24,143 nucleotides of DNA. Source: a virus. The stretch is from positions 1 to 24,143 of IMG/VR virus record IMGVR_UViG_3300027784_000046; one strand, written 5' to 3'. A program made the translations under genes and the position numbers. The notes beneath the pieces were generated by a model that was given only the letters and a program-made list of their open reading frames with translations, was not told the origin of the DNA and searched no databases. Shown here one piece after another: positions 12,675-24,100 of this stretch. The number at the start of each line of letters is the position of its first letter. The first letter of the stretch is position 1.

Positions 12675-14213
12675 ATGGTAAAGCGATATCAAAACACATC
12701 ACGAAGAACCGGGGCAACGTCCAGGGATTATGACATCTCACATAACCCCGGACCATTTATTGCAATTGTAGTAAACAATGTTGATCCTACCTATATGGGA
12801 CGACTTACTGTGGTCCTTCAAACAAGAGTACAAGCAGGTGACAATCCGGAATTTCGAGAAAACCAAATTGTAGTAGACTATTGCCCTCCTTTTTTCGGAG
12901 CAACTCCTATACAATCGCTGCAAATTGACAGTTCGGATTTGCCCTGGGTCAGCGGACAAAAATCATATGGCATGTGGTTTGTTCCGCCTGAAATAGGCGC
13001 AAAGGTTCTAGTTATTTTTACAGAAGGAAACCAGGGATATTGGATAGGTTGCATACCCGAGGCCGGAATGAATTTTATGACCCCTGGCGTGGATGTTGCA
13101 ACAGAAATAAACGACGCCGGCGGCGACAGAAAGCTGCCAACTGTGGAGTATCAGAAAAATCAGGTAGAAAATATTCCAGACGATTTAACGCAGATACCCA
13201 AACCTGTAAACAATGACCTTTTTATTGGTTCTGCAATTCGTGGTCTAGTAGATGATCCTACACGAGGATTTACAACAGCAAGTGCTCAAAGAGAAACTCC
13301 TTCTTCTGTGTTTGGCATTTCTACTCCAGGACCTAGAGAAAAAAGAGTAAATCCTGTCAGAGAAAATAATAGAGTATTTTTTAACAGACTAGGCGGATCT
13401 AGTTTTGTAATGGACGACGGTGATGAAAGATTTTATAGAAAAGGCGATCCATCGGACACAGCGTCGACTTATGTAGATCAAGAACAAGATACTGCTGGCG
13501 AGGAATTTGACAACACCATTCCGCACGGTGAAATGCTTAGATTAAAAACAAGAACCGGGCATCAAATTCTCATGCACAATTCCGAAGATTTAATCTATAT
13601 AGGAAATTCGCGTGGCACAGCCTGGGTAGAATTAACTTCCAATGGCAAAATTGACATATATTCTCAAGATTCTGTATCTGTACACACGGAAGCAGATCTA
13701 AACTTTAAGGCAGACAGAGATATCAATTTCGAAGCTGGAAGAGACTTCAATATAAAAGCAAATCAAAATATCACCCAAGAAAGTGTAGAAAGTTTTCAGT
13801 TGATAGTCGGTGATGGCGGAAAGATTACAACTCAAAAAGGCAATTTAGATGTAAACACAAAAGACGGTAATAGTAATTTTACAGCAAGTGCGGACACAAA
13901 TATAAAATCTGGAGGTAATCATGTGGAGGAAGCCAGCATAATACACATGAATGGCCCTTCTGCTGCTACAGCTGATGAGGCAGAGCCTCTAGATTCTTTT
14001 GTGCTTCCAGGAACTGTGCCCGGCTCGCAGCCAGGAGAAATAGAATCTATTCTAAAAAGAATGCCACAAAGAGAACCTTGGCTACATCATGAAAATCTTG
14101 CACCTCTCAACTTTACTCCAGAAAAAACAGACATTAAATCCAATGAACCTGCTCCCGAAAGCAGCGAGTATAATCCTACTAGAGACACATTCAAGCCCAC
14201 TAATAACGGTTAA
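12675..14213 (+). CDS. 5: gp5 baseplate hub spike protein (no lysozyme domain)
   Basis: A 512-residue spike protein. Residues about 25-130 form the OB-fold of gp5/VgrG proteins: FIAIVVNNVDPTYMGRLTVVL, WVSGQKSYGMWFVPPEIGAKVLVIF and GYWIGCIPE, followed by MNFMTPG. A linker region (140-290) leads to a beta-helix (about 295-415) with octad repeats IDIYSQDS, VSVHTEAD, LNFKADRD, INFEAGRD and FNIKANQN, starting at residues 326, 334, 342, 350 and 358. T4 gp5 has a lysozyme domain between these parts; here none is visible, as in cyanophage relatives. The C-terminal extension carries MPQREPWLHHENL (about 463-475), familiar from marine T4-like gp5. The trimer forms the membrane-puncturing needle on the hub. 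AAGGAG precedes the ATG; gp25 follows after 8 bases. Confidence 0.88.
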   Translation: MVKRYQNTSRRTGATSRDYDISHNPGPFIAIVVNNVDPTYMGRLTVVLQTRVQAGDNPEFRENQIVVDYCPPFFGATPIQSLQIDSSDLPWVSGQKSYGMWFVPPEIGAKVLVIFTEGNQGYWIGCIPEAGMNFMTPGVDVATEINDAGGDRKLPTVEYQKNQVENIPDDLTQIPKPVNNDLFIGSAIRGLVDDPTRGFTTASAQRETPSSVFGISTPGPREKRVNPVRENNRVFFNRLGGSSFVMDDGDERFYRKGDPSDTASTYVDQEQDTAGEEFDNTIPHGEMLRLKTRTGHQILMHNSEDLIYIGNSRGTAWVELTSNGKIDIYSQDSVSVHTEADLNFKADRDINFEAGRDFNIKANQNITQESVESFQLIVGDGGKITTQKGNLDVNTKDGNSNFTASADTNIKSGGNHVEEASIIHMNGPSAATADEAEPLDSFVLPGTVPGSQPGEIESILKRMPQREPWLHHENLAPLNFTPEKTDIKSNEPAPESSEYNPTRDTFKPTNNG

Positions 14214-14221
14214 ATATACTG

Positions 14222-14665
14222 ATGAGCACACTAGAAAAAAACATATACAAACAGGTCAATGTTCCTGCCAATCAAAAACCAAAGGCTCCGCCTGAGAGCA
14301 GAGCTTATAGAGGAATTAGCACAGTTAATCCTGACGACACCAACTGGAGAAAATATGATATTGCTCTTATCAAACAGGACATTATCAATCATTTTCACAT
14401 CCAGAAAGGCGAAAAATTAAGTGATCCTAGCTTTGGAACCATAATTTGGGCAGTGCTTTTTGAGCCCTTGACAGATGACCTTAAACAAATTATTGCAGAT
14501 GATGTAACACAAATAATCAATAGTGATCCCAGAGTAGTGGCAGAAAGGATTGTAGTTGACGAATACGACAAAGGCATACAAATAGAAGCAACTCTGCGAT
14601 ATCTAAACTACAACATTTCTGAAAGCATGCGTATTGATTTTGATCAAGAAAACGCAATTAATTAA
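14222..14665 (+). CDS. 25: gp25 baseplate wedge subunit
   Basis: A 147-residue protein of the GPW/gp25 family (T4 gp25 is 132). The core at about 40-140 shows NWRKYDIALIKQDIINHFHIQKGEKLSDPSFGT, IIWAVLFEPLTDDLKQIIADDVTQIINSDPRV and a C-terminal strand pair ending LRYLNYNISESM. gp25 joins gp6 and gp53 in the wedge and anchors the first sheath ring. The N-terminal 35 residues are a Lys/Pro-rich arm containing the motif RAYRGISTVNPD. The start lies 8 bases after the gp5 stop with only a weak ribosome site, so it may depend on gp5 translation. gp6 follows after a 49-base gap that contains its own late promoter. Confidence 0.9.
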   Translation: MSTLEKNIYKQVNVPANQKPKAPPESRAYRGISTVNPDDTNWRKYDIALIKQDIINHFHIQKGEKLSDPSFGTIIWAVLFEPLTDDLKQIIADDVTQIINSDPRVVAERIVVDEYDKGIQIEATLRYLNYNISESMRIDFDQENAIN

Positions 14666-14686
14666 ATTACCAGTTAATTCTTTCCG

Positions 14687-14694
14687 CTAAATAC
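14687..14694 (+). promoter_or_regulatory. Late promoter box CTAAATAC before gp6
   Basis: CTAAATAC is identical to the box before the gp48-like gene. With the core at about -13 to -6, the transcript would start near 14699, giving a leader of about 16 bases that includes AAGGAA ahead of the ATG at 14715. It allows gp6 and the giant protein to be made independently of the upstream genes. Confidence 0.65.
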
Positions 14695-14714
14695 AAAACA
14701 AGCAAGGAAACAGT

Positions 14715-17700
14715 ATGTCATCAACAGACAGACAAAACAGGTTGCTGTTAACAGAAGACTGGAAAAGAATATACGAATCATTTAGAAACGCTGATTTCAA
14801 AAGTTATGATTTTGACAATCTTCGTCGCACCTTAATAAACTATCTCAGAGAGAACTATCCTGAAGATTTCAATGACTACATAGAAAGTTCAGAGTATCTG
14901 GCATTAATTGATATGATTGCGTTTCTAGGGCAAAATCTTGCTTTTAGAACAGATTTAAATGCCAGAGAAAACTACATTGATCTTGCAGAAAGAAGAGAAA
15001 GTGTTCTGAGACTGGCTCGGTTATTGAGCTATAACCCCAAAAGAAATCAAGCAGCAAACGGTTTATTAAAAATTACAGCAGTTTCAACAACAGAAAGTGT
15101 TAGAGACAGCAATAACAACAGCCTTGCAAACAGAACAATTGCATGGAATGACCCTACAAATGCTAACTGGCGTGAACAGTTTGAAAGAATTCTAAATGCA
15201 GCACTGCCTCAAAACAGTCAAATTGGAAATCCTCAAAAGCGTGAAATAATTCAGGGACTAAGAACAGAAAAATACAAAATACGAAGTGTAAATCCTGAAG
15301 TTCCTGTATTCGGATTCAACAAGGCTGTTGACGGAAGAACCGTACAATTTGAAGTTACTTCTGCAGACATAACTCCAAACAGTATTCTAGAAGAACCACC
15401 GCTTCCTGGAAACAGCCTGGGATTTCTGTTCAGAAACGACGGACAAGGGCCCGGTAGTGCAAACACTGGATATTTCTGTCATTTTAGACAAGGCGAACTA
15501 GACCAGGGTGACTTCACAATAGACAATCCTGTTGCTAACCAGACAGTAAATGTTGATGCACAAAACATCAACAACACAGACGTTTGGTTATATGAAATTA
15601 ACCTAAGCGACAGACGCAGCGAATTATGGACCAGTGTAGACGCAGTTGCTGGCAACAATGTGATTTTTAACAGTATTGACAAGGATCGCAGGAAAATTTA
15701 CGCAGTCACTACCAGAGCAGATGACAGAATCGGTCTTGTGTTTGCAGACGGAACATTTGGAGAGATTCCAAATGGCAGATTCAGAGTGTATTATAGAACA
15801 AGCATAAATGCACCGCTACAAATCAACCCAAGCGACCTACGTAACATAGTTGTTAGAATTTCCTATGTCAGTCAAACAGGACAGTCAGAAACCGTTACTC
15901 TTACACTGGGATTGCAAGAAACCGTAGATAACAGTGCAAGAAGCGAAACAAACGAATCTATCCGAAGAAATGCTCCTGCTCTGTTCTACACACAAAATAG
16001 AATGATAACAGGAGAGGATTATCAGCTTGCTCCGCTTACAGTTAGCCAACAAATTGTAAAAGCCAAGAGCATTAACAGAACAAGTTCTGGTGTATCTAGA
16101 TTTTTTGATCTTGTAGACAGCACGGGCAAATATTCCACAGTAAATCTATTTGGCACAGACGGTGCGTTGTATAAAGTAAGAGAATTACCGCAGATTTCTT
16201 TTGGCTTTGATACACTCACTGACATAGAAGGTGCAATTATAAATGACATAGAACCAATTCTAGCTAGCACAGAATTAAACAACTTCTACCTTGACAGTTT
16301 TCCTAAAATCTTTATAGACGACCTAGGAGGAACATGGCAGCAGAATACGCGAGAGACAAATCAATCCACAGGTTTTGTAGAAAATGAAAGAGGCATAAGA
16401 ATTCAACTTGCTGCTTTCACAGGTAGCAATTACAGATTTGTAAAAACAGACAGTCTAATCAAATTTGAAGCACCTGCAGGTTACTATTTTTTTAACGGCG
16501 AACTTGTTCAAGGAGCACCAGATTTTAGAGGAGGCGACACCAAGATTTGGGCGAAAGTAGTTAGTATTAGAGGCGACGGCACAGAAGTTGCAGACTCTGT
16601 AGGACCGGTTGTTCTTAACGAAGCTGTTCCAACGGGTGCACGTCTGACACAGGTTATTCCTGCTCTTCCTAGATCTTTAACAGATCAAACAGCACAGCAA
16701 TTGGTTGATCAGGTATTTTCTTTTAGAACTTTTGGTTTACGGTATGACCGGCGAAACAGCGAGTGGAGTATTATAACTCAAACCAATCTCAACACTACTA
16801 CAGACTTTTCTACAGGTAAAACTGGCGATACCACAAATCAAAATCTAGATGCAAGTTGGTTCTTGCTGTTTGAAAACGACGGCGAAGCATATACTGTTAC
16901 ACATCGTTCTACAAAATATGTTTTTGAAAGTGACAGAGAAATTAGATTTTTCTTTGACGAAGATTCAAAAAACTTCAATCCTCGGTCAGGCAGAGTACAG
17001 AAAGACAGAATCAGTATATTGCCAATAAATTCTAAACCAGACAGTGCGGAACCGCTTAGACTGCAATACGACTGGGAAGTTGTGTCAGAATTTAGAGACA
17101 TACAAGGTTACGTGGACAGCAAAAAACTCGTGGTAGGTTTTTTCGACTCTGACGACGACGGCGTTGTAGACAATCCAGAAACATTTCAAGACATAGTAGA
17201 TCCAGAAACAAACGAAATAGAAAAACTGATTTTTTTAAAGTTGATTACTTCGCCAGAAGGAGTTAATGATTTTGTTTACACCACACAGGAAGACATAGGG
17301 GTTAAGGTTTTTAGAACTAAAGAGGATATAGGTCCTCTCAGCCAATACGATGATCGACAACTGTTTTATTTCTTTGAAGAAGATGTATTTGAAATATTCA
17401 ATAGAAACACAGTCACACTAGAACTTACTTCTGACTTTAGAGCAGAAAAAGGAATCGATTTATTGAAATTTCAGTATGTTCATTCAACAGGAGAAAATCA
17501 ACGAATTGATCCTAGTTCAACAAACATAATTGATACATATCTGTTAACAAGGCAGTATGATCGAAGATTTAGGAGATTTTTGCAGGATATAGAAGCAGAT
17601 GCACCTCTGCCTCCTAGCAGCGACTCTCTTTTTGTGCAATTTGGGCAAGAACTAAATGCTATTAAAAGTATCAGTGATGAGATAATATATCATCCTGTAA

Positions 17701-18152
17701 GATATAAGCCGCTTTTCGGTGAAAAAGCACCAAAAGAGTTGCGTGCAAAATTCAAAATAATCAAAAATCCTGATTTGGTTATCAACGACAACGACTTAAA
17801 ATCAAGAACTATCGGTGCAATAAACAGATATTTTAATATTGATAACTGGGATTTCGGTGACACATTCTACTTTTCAGAGCTTGCTGCGTTTGTTGTAAAT
17901 CAACTGGCACCAGACCTTGCATCCTTTGTAATTGTGCCTGTGCAGTTAGATCAAAGTTTCGGCAGTTTATTCGAAATCAAGAGCGAGTCAGACGAAATCT
18001 TTATCAGTGCTGCAACTGTTGCAGATATAGATATCATAGACGAAAATACAGCCAGTAGACTGCGAGCAGAAGGTTCTGTAATAACAGAATCTCAATCAAG
18101 GCCACAGGGAATACAAAGCACAACAGGAGGCCAACTAGATAATGGCATTTAA
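14715..18152 (+). CDS. 6: gp6 baseplate wedge protein, long form
   Basis: A 1145-residue protein that begins with the gp6-type N-terminus: DWKRIYESFRNADFKSYDFDNLRRTLINYL (about 15-44), followed by YIESSEYLALIDMIAFLGQNLAFRTDLNARENYIDLAERRESVLRLARLLSYNPKR (about 55-110). gp6 dimers form the continuous ring of the baseplate and trigger sheath contraction. T4 gp6 is 660 residues; this form is nearly twice as long. The central part (about 200-470) includes FADGTFGEIPNGRFRVYYRT and RNAPALFYTQNRMITGEDYQLAPL, typical of baseplate J/gp6-like cores. The extra length lies mainly in the region from about 600 to 950, rich in Asp, Asn and aromatic residues. The C-terminus (about 990-1115) has FGEKAPKELRAKFKIIKNPDLVINDNDLKS and a closing helical domain. 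The last 11 bases overlap the next start. Confidence 0.9.
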   Translation: MSSTDRQNRLLLTEDWKRIYESFRNADFKSYDFDNLRRTLINYLRENYPEDFNDYIESSEYLALIDMIAFLGQNLAFRTDLNARENYIDLAERRESVLRLARLLSYNPKRNQAANGLLKITAVSTTESVRDSNNNSLANRTIAWNDPTNANWREQFERILNAALPQNSQIGNPQKREIIQGLRTEKYKIRSVNPEVPVFGFNKAVDGRTVQFEVTSADITPNSILEEPPLPGNSLGFLFRNDGQGPGSANTGYFCHFRQGELDQGDFTIDNPVANQTVNVDAQNINNTDVWLYEINLSDRRSELWTSVDAVAGNNVIFNSIDKDRRKIYAVTTRADDRIGLVFADGTFGEIPNGRFRVYYRTSINAPLQINPSDLRNIVVRISYVSQTGQSETVTLTLGLQETVDNSARSETNESIRRNAPALFYTQNRMITGEDYQLAPLTVSQQIVKAKSINRTSSGVSRFFDLVDSTGKYSTVNLFGTDGALYKVRELPQISFGFDTLTDIEGAIINDIEPILASTELNNFYLDSFPKIFIDDLGGTWQQNTRETNQSTGFVENERGIRIQLAAFTGSNYRFVKTDSLIKFEAPAGYYFFNGELVQGAPDFRGGDTKIWAKVVSIRGDGTEVADSVGPVVLNEAVPTGARLTQVIPALPRSLTDQTAQQLVDQVFSFRTFGLRYDRRNSEWSIITQTNLNTTTDFSTGKTGDTTNQNLDASWFLLFENDGEAYTVTHRSTKYVFESDREIRFFFDEDSKNFNPRSGRVQKDRISILPINSKPDSAEPLRLQYDWEVVSEFRDIQGYVDSKKLVVGFFDSDDDGVVDNPETFQDIVDPETNEIEKLIFLKLITSPEGVNDFVYTTQEDIGVKVFRTKEDIGPLSQYDDRQLFYFFEEDVFEIFNRNTVTLELTSDFRAEKGIDLLKFQYVHSTGENQRIDPSSTNIIDTYLLTRQYDRRFRRFLQDIEADAPLPPSSDSLFVQFGQELNAIKSISDEIIYHPVRYKPLFGEKAPKELRAKFKIIKNPDLVINDNDLKSRTIGAINRYFNIDNWDFGDTFYFSELAAFVVNQLAPDLASFVIVPVQLDQSFGSLFEIKSESDEIFISAATVADIDIIDENTASRLRAEGSVITESQSRPQGIQSTTGGQLDNGI

Positions 18153-21100
18153 TGACGATCAAAAAGAATTTCCTCTCCCTGGAGGGGACAACGACAGACG
18201 ACGCAGTGCCCAGCATTTACCTCGGTACTTCAGGACTCAGGTAAACAACAAATTTCTGTCGTCTACTTTTGATCAATTTATACAGCCAGGGCAAGTGGAA
18301 AAGATAAGTGGCTTCTTTGGTCAACGTCAAGCCAAGGCTAGGCAGGTAGAAGACGTCTATGTTCCCGATGTGTCAAAGTCAAGACAGGACTATCAGCTTG
18401 AACCAGCTGCTGTAATTAAAGATGATTTAGATAACCTAGATTTTTATCAGGACTATAACGATTATATCAATCAAATAAACAATTTACGAGGATCTACGGC
18501 AGATCATTCTCTGCTTAACAGACAGGAATATTATGCGTGGGATCCTCACATTGACTGGGACAAATTTACAAACTTTAGAGAATATTTCTGGCTACCAAAC
18601 GGACCTGATCCTGTGCCAGTTGCAGGTCAGTCAATAGATATTCAGTCTACCTATACAGTGACAAGTGTGGACGAACAGACAAACTATGCTTTTGTGTTTA
18701 CCCCAGACGGGTTAACAAGAAATCCTGCTCTCACATTATACCGAGGCATCACATATAGATTTGAAATAGATTCTCCGGGCGTGCCTATCAGTATCAGAAA
18801 GCAGAGAATTGTGGCACGACCTTGGCAGCCACAGATTGCGTACAGACAAGCAGAAACTGTGTTGTTTGAGGGAGAAATATATATTGCAAACCAAAATCAT
18901 AGATCTGGTTTTGATTTTTCTCAAGATGCAAATAAATGGGACAGATCTACGGACATTAACCTTGCCCAAGAAGCTGATAACCAAAGCGTAGAACAGGGTG
19001 TTATAGAATTAACACTAACACCAGAAACTCCAGACATTCTTTACTATGTTGCAGATAATGATATTAATGCTTCCGGAGAAATAAGAGTGTTTGATATCCA
19101 AGAAGCAGCATTTATTGATGTTGACAAAGACATTTTAGGCAAGAAAACCTATCGCACAGGAAACGGATTCGATCTTTCCAATGGAATGAAAATCTATTTT
19201 CAGGGAACAACTTCGCCGCAAAAATATCAAACAGGCAATTGGTATGTAGAAGGCGTAGGCGATTCTATCAAACTCATAAGCGAAAATGATCTTACAGTGG
19301 CAAGTGCTTTTGTGCAAGACGAATTTGTAGAATTCGATTCAGAAGGATTCGACAGAAATCCCTACAGTTTTTCAATAGGGTTCCCTCGCAATAAAGATTA
19401 CATCACAATAAATCGATCTGCAAGAGACGGAAATCTTTGGAGCAAATATAATAGATGGATTCATAGAGACGTTATAGAAAAAGCTGCAGAAATAAATCAA
19501 ACTGGTCTATTTATTGATCAAAACGCAAGAGCAACCAGACCAATTATAGAGTTTGAAGCAGGACTAAAACTGTTTGACTTTGGAACTAAAACAAAATCTT
19601 CTGTAGACCTTGTTGACAACTTTACCACAGATGTGTTTTCCACAATTGAAGGAAGCCAAGGTTATAACATAGATGGCATTGATTTGTCTCAGGGAAAGCG
19701 TGTTCTATTTACAGCAGATACAGACATTCTTGTAAAAAACAAGATCTATCAGGTTGAATTTATTACATTTAAAGGACAAAGACAGATCAGTCTGGTAGAA
19801 ACAGAAGACACAGATCCTTTACAAGACGAAACAGTGTTGTGCATTGGCGGCAAAGAATTCGGCGGAAAGGTTTTGTATTTTACAGGCGACCGATGGGACT
19901 TAGCACAAAACAAAAGTTCTGTTAATCAGCCACCACTCTTTGATGTTTTTGACTGCGACGGTTTTAGTTTGTCAGACCCTGAAATTTATACTTCCACAGA
20001 CTTTGAAGGTACACCTATATTTTCTTATAGGCAGGGAACAGGACCTTCAGACCCTGAACTTGGGTTTGCTCTTTCTTACCAAAATGTTCAAAATGTAGGA
20101 GACATTGTATTTGACTTTAATTTGTCTCGAGATGCTGTTATATTCTGTCCTGAAGGAGAAACAACAAAATCTATTGGGTTAGGCACAGGATTTTTGCGAA
20201 ATTACAGAAACAGAACTGAATTTTCACTTGAAAACGGCTGGACCAGAGCATTTGAGCTCAGTTCGCAAGACGTGATATTCCAAGCGGTTGCAAGATCTAC
20301 AACACCTCTAATTGACATAGACGTTTATGATAATTCTGCTAGATTAGACGACTTAGTTGTGAAAGTGTTTGTGGATAATGTTCTTGTGTTTGAGAATGTA
20401 GATTACGAAATTGTAAAAGGCAACGGTGATCTAGCACAAATACAAATTTTAACCTCTATTAACAGAGACTCGGTGATTAGGATTAAAACACGCAGCAGTG
20501 CACCAAAGAACAGCAGGGGGTTTTATGAAATACCACATAACCTCGAACGTAATCCTAACAACGAAGACCTTGGCAAAATAACACTAGGTGAAATCAACGA
20601 TCATGTTTCGTCAATAGTTGAAAACTTTCAAGGTTTTAGGGGAGAATTTCCTGGAAGAGGAAATCTACGAGATGCCGGTAATTTAGCACAGTTTGGCAAA
20701 AGAGTAGTGCAACACAGTGCACCTCTTGCAATATCTCTATATCATCTTACGGACGAAGATGCCAATCTTGTACAGGCAATGAGATATGCCAAATTAGAAT
20801 ACAGTAAATTCAAAAGAAACTTCATACAGACAGCTACAGACACAGCGTTTGATGGCCCTATTGATAAACACTTCGAAGTTGTGCTAGAAAGAGTTTTGTC
20901 AAACTCAAAAAATTCAGATCCGTTTTATTTCTCAGACATGGTTCCTTTTGGCGGCGCAAAAGTCTCGAGACTGACTGTGCGAAGTGCAGGCGAAAGATTT
21001 TTCAGTCTTGCAGAACCATTTTCTTTAAACAGCCTTAGCAACAAGGCTGTATTGCTGTATCTTAACGGCAAGCAGTTATTAGCAAACAAGGATTATGAAT

Positions 21101-24100
21101 TCAGCGACGAGGGCTTTGCTGTACTAAAATTTGATACCCAGGTGGGTGACGAAATTGTAATTAGAGAGTTTGAAACCACCGATGCAAATTTTATTCCTGC
21201 AACTCCTACAAAGCTGGGAATTTACCCTGCTTTCGAGCCTGCAATTTTTGTGGACGATACTTATGCTGAACCAAGAACCGTGATTCAGGGTCACGACGGT
21301 AGCATAACACTGGCTTTTGGCGATTTCAGAGACGACCTGCTACTAGAACTAGAAAAAAGAATCTATAACAATATCAAAATAGGATATGACACACAGGTAT
21401 TTGACATATTTGACTATCTGCCCGGTGATAACAGAAACACCGGACTGTCTCGGTCGCAAATAGACAACGTGCTATCAAGAGACTTTACCCAATGGCTGAG
21501 TCTTGTAGACAGTGACTTTACAGATAATTCTGCATTCAATGATGCAAATCCGTTTACATACAATCACAGAGGGCTAAAATCTAGATTCGACAAGCCTTTA
21601 CAAGGACACTGGAGAAGCGTATATAAACAGATCTTTGATACAGATCGTCCTCACACACATCCTTGGGAAATGTTGGGATTTACAGAAAAGCCCGAATGGT
21701 GGGACGAAGAGTACGGTGAAGCACCGTACACAAGCAACAACTTGCTTTTATGGGAAGACCTTGAACAGGGCATTGTTCGTGAACCGGGTCAGTTGCCTGA
21801 AACACGAGAAAAATTCAAAAGACCAAATCTTACAGCTTATCTCCCAGTTGACGAAAATGGCAATCTAGTTGCTCCGACTGCAACAAACTTAATCAAAACA
21901 ATCAGATCAACCATACTAGCAGCAGACTGGAAATTTGGCGATCATGCACCTGTAGAAACTGCATGGAGACGCAGTTCTGAGTATCCTTTTGCACTTCTTG
22001 TTGCTCTCTTTTTAAATCAGCCAAACAGGGTGATTAGCGGTGCATTTGACAGGTCTAGACAATTTAGAAATCCTGCTGATCAGTTAATCTATGCTGCTCC
22101 TAACAATAGATTGAATCTGAGAGACCTTGTTTTACCTAACACCATAGACGAAAACGAAAGAGAATTTACATCTGGTCTGGTAAACTATATCAGAGATTGG
22201 TTTGCTGCTGCAACAAACAGAGAGTTTGTGTCTTATAGAGACAGACTAACGGGCCTAGATGTGTCAATTGGCGGCAAGCTTGCAGGCTATGCAAGCAAAG
22301 ACAAACTAAAGTTTATACTAGATAGCAGATCTCCTCTAAGCGAAGGAAATGTGTTTGTTCCAGACGAAAATTATCAAATTGCTTTTAACAAGAGCACCCC
22401 GACTAGACTGTTATATTATAGCGGAGTAATTGTTGAACGACAGCCGCAAGGATTTGTTATTAGAGGGTATAACGAAGAGGACCCTGTGTTTGTGTGGAAC
22501 AGGCCAATTGCCACAGAAGCAGACAGTGTGGTAAGAATAGGAGGTGTAACGGAACCTATCATTCAGTGGACTCCTCGTCGCACGCTAACAAAAGAGTCTG
22601 TGGTTGAAAATCAAAACAGGTTTTTCAGAGTAACACAAACTCATACTACAACTGATTCTTTTGATGCAGGTAAATTTGCTCCAATCGCAGAACCTGCTGT
22701 TCGCGGTGGCAGAGAAGCCAGGTTAAGAACAAGATTTAGAACACAAACAGAAGAACTTGCATATAACTCTGTTTTCAAGTCAATACAAGAAGTTGTTGAT
22801 TTTTTGTTAGGTTATGGACATTATCTAGAGAGCCAAGGATTTGCTTTCGATCACTTTGATTCTGATTCAAGGCAAGTAGCCAACTGGACAACTTCAGTAA
22901 AAGAATTCTTGTTCTGGACTACTCAAAACTGGGCACAAGGTTCAGTTATTTCTCTGTCGCCTGGTGCATTCAAAATCACACTGGAAACTGATTTTGAGTC
23001 GGTAGATTCTGTGTTTGACAGTCTGTACGGATACGGAATACTAAAAGTAGACGGAAGCCGCCTTGAGCCAGAATTTGTTAGTATTTCCAGAGAGGACGTA
23101 GGCAAGTTCGAAATACGACCAAGAATAACAGCAGATGGAATTTATGGTTTAAGAATACCGCTTGTTCAAAAAGAACATGTTGTTTTATTTGATGATAGAA
23201 CCAGTTTTAATGACGTAATATATGACAAAGCAGCAGGTTATAGGCAAGAAAGAATCTCAGTATTAGGGTATAGAACAACAGACTGGGATGGAAGCATTAA
23301 TATTCCTGGGTTTATTCTGGATCAAGTGGACATCAAAGACTGGGAACAGTGGCGAGATTATGACATAGGGGACGTTGTAAGGCACAAAGAATTTTTCTAT
23401 GCAGCAGACACACGGGTCGTAGGCTCTGCAGAATTTCAAGAAGAAAGCTGGGCAAAACTTCCAGAGCGACCAGAATCTCGTCTGCTGCCCAACTTTGATT
23501 ACAGATCTGCTCAATTTGCCGATTTCTATGACCTAGACAGTGATAACTTTGATGCTGAGCAACAGAGATTTGCCCAGCATCTGATAGGCTATCAAAACAG
23601 AGATTACCTTGCCAACATAATCAATGATGATGTAAGCCAATACAAGTTTTATCAGGGATTTATCAGAGAAAAAGGCACCCAAAACGCATTTACAAAACTG
23701 TTCGATGCTCTAAGTGCAGATGATAGAGAAAGCGTTGAGTTTTTTGAAGAATGGGCAATTAAGTCTGCACAATACGGAGCAAGCGAAGGCTTTGAAGAAG
23801 TAGAATATCCGCTAGATGAAACAAGATTTAGGAGATCTCCGCAGCCTGTTCGACTAGTTTCCAGAAGAGACCCAGAGGCAACTGACCTTGTTTATGAAAT
23901 AATTCCCAGCGAAGTGGGCATACAGCCTAGAGACTATAATCATAGACCGTTTCCAGAAACTCTTGTGCCAGAGAGTTTTGTTAAGGAAAGTGGCTATGTA
24001 AACCCAGACGATGTTGATTTTATTGTAGACGATTACCCCAGTATCGCGGAAATTGATTTTGATATTCTGTCGGTCGGCAATCACATCTGGGTCGGCAACG

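Noticed and set aside
14208-14221. TTAAATAT between gp5 and gp25 as a late promoter for gp25
   Set aside because: It overlaps the gp5 stop codon and is only a few bases from the gp25 ATG, so a transcript starting there could not carry a ribosome site.
18152-18220. Alternative ATG at 18152 for the gene after gp6
   Set aside because: That frame hits a stop within about 30 codons, whereas the ATG at 18142 opens the 2000-codon frame.
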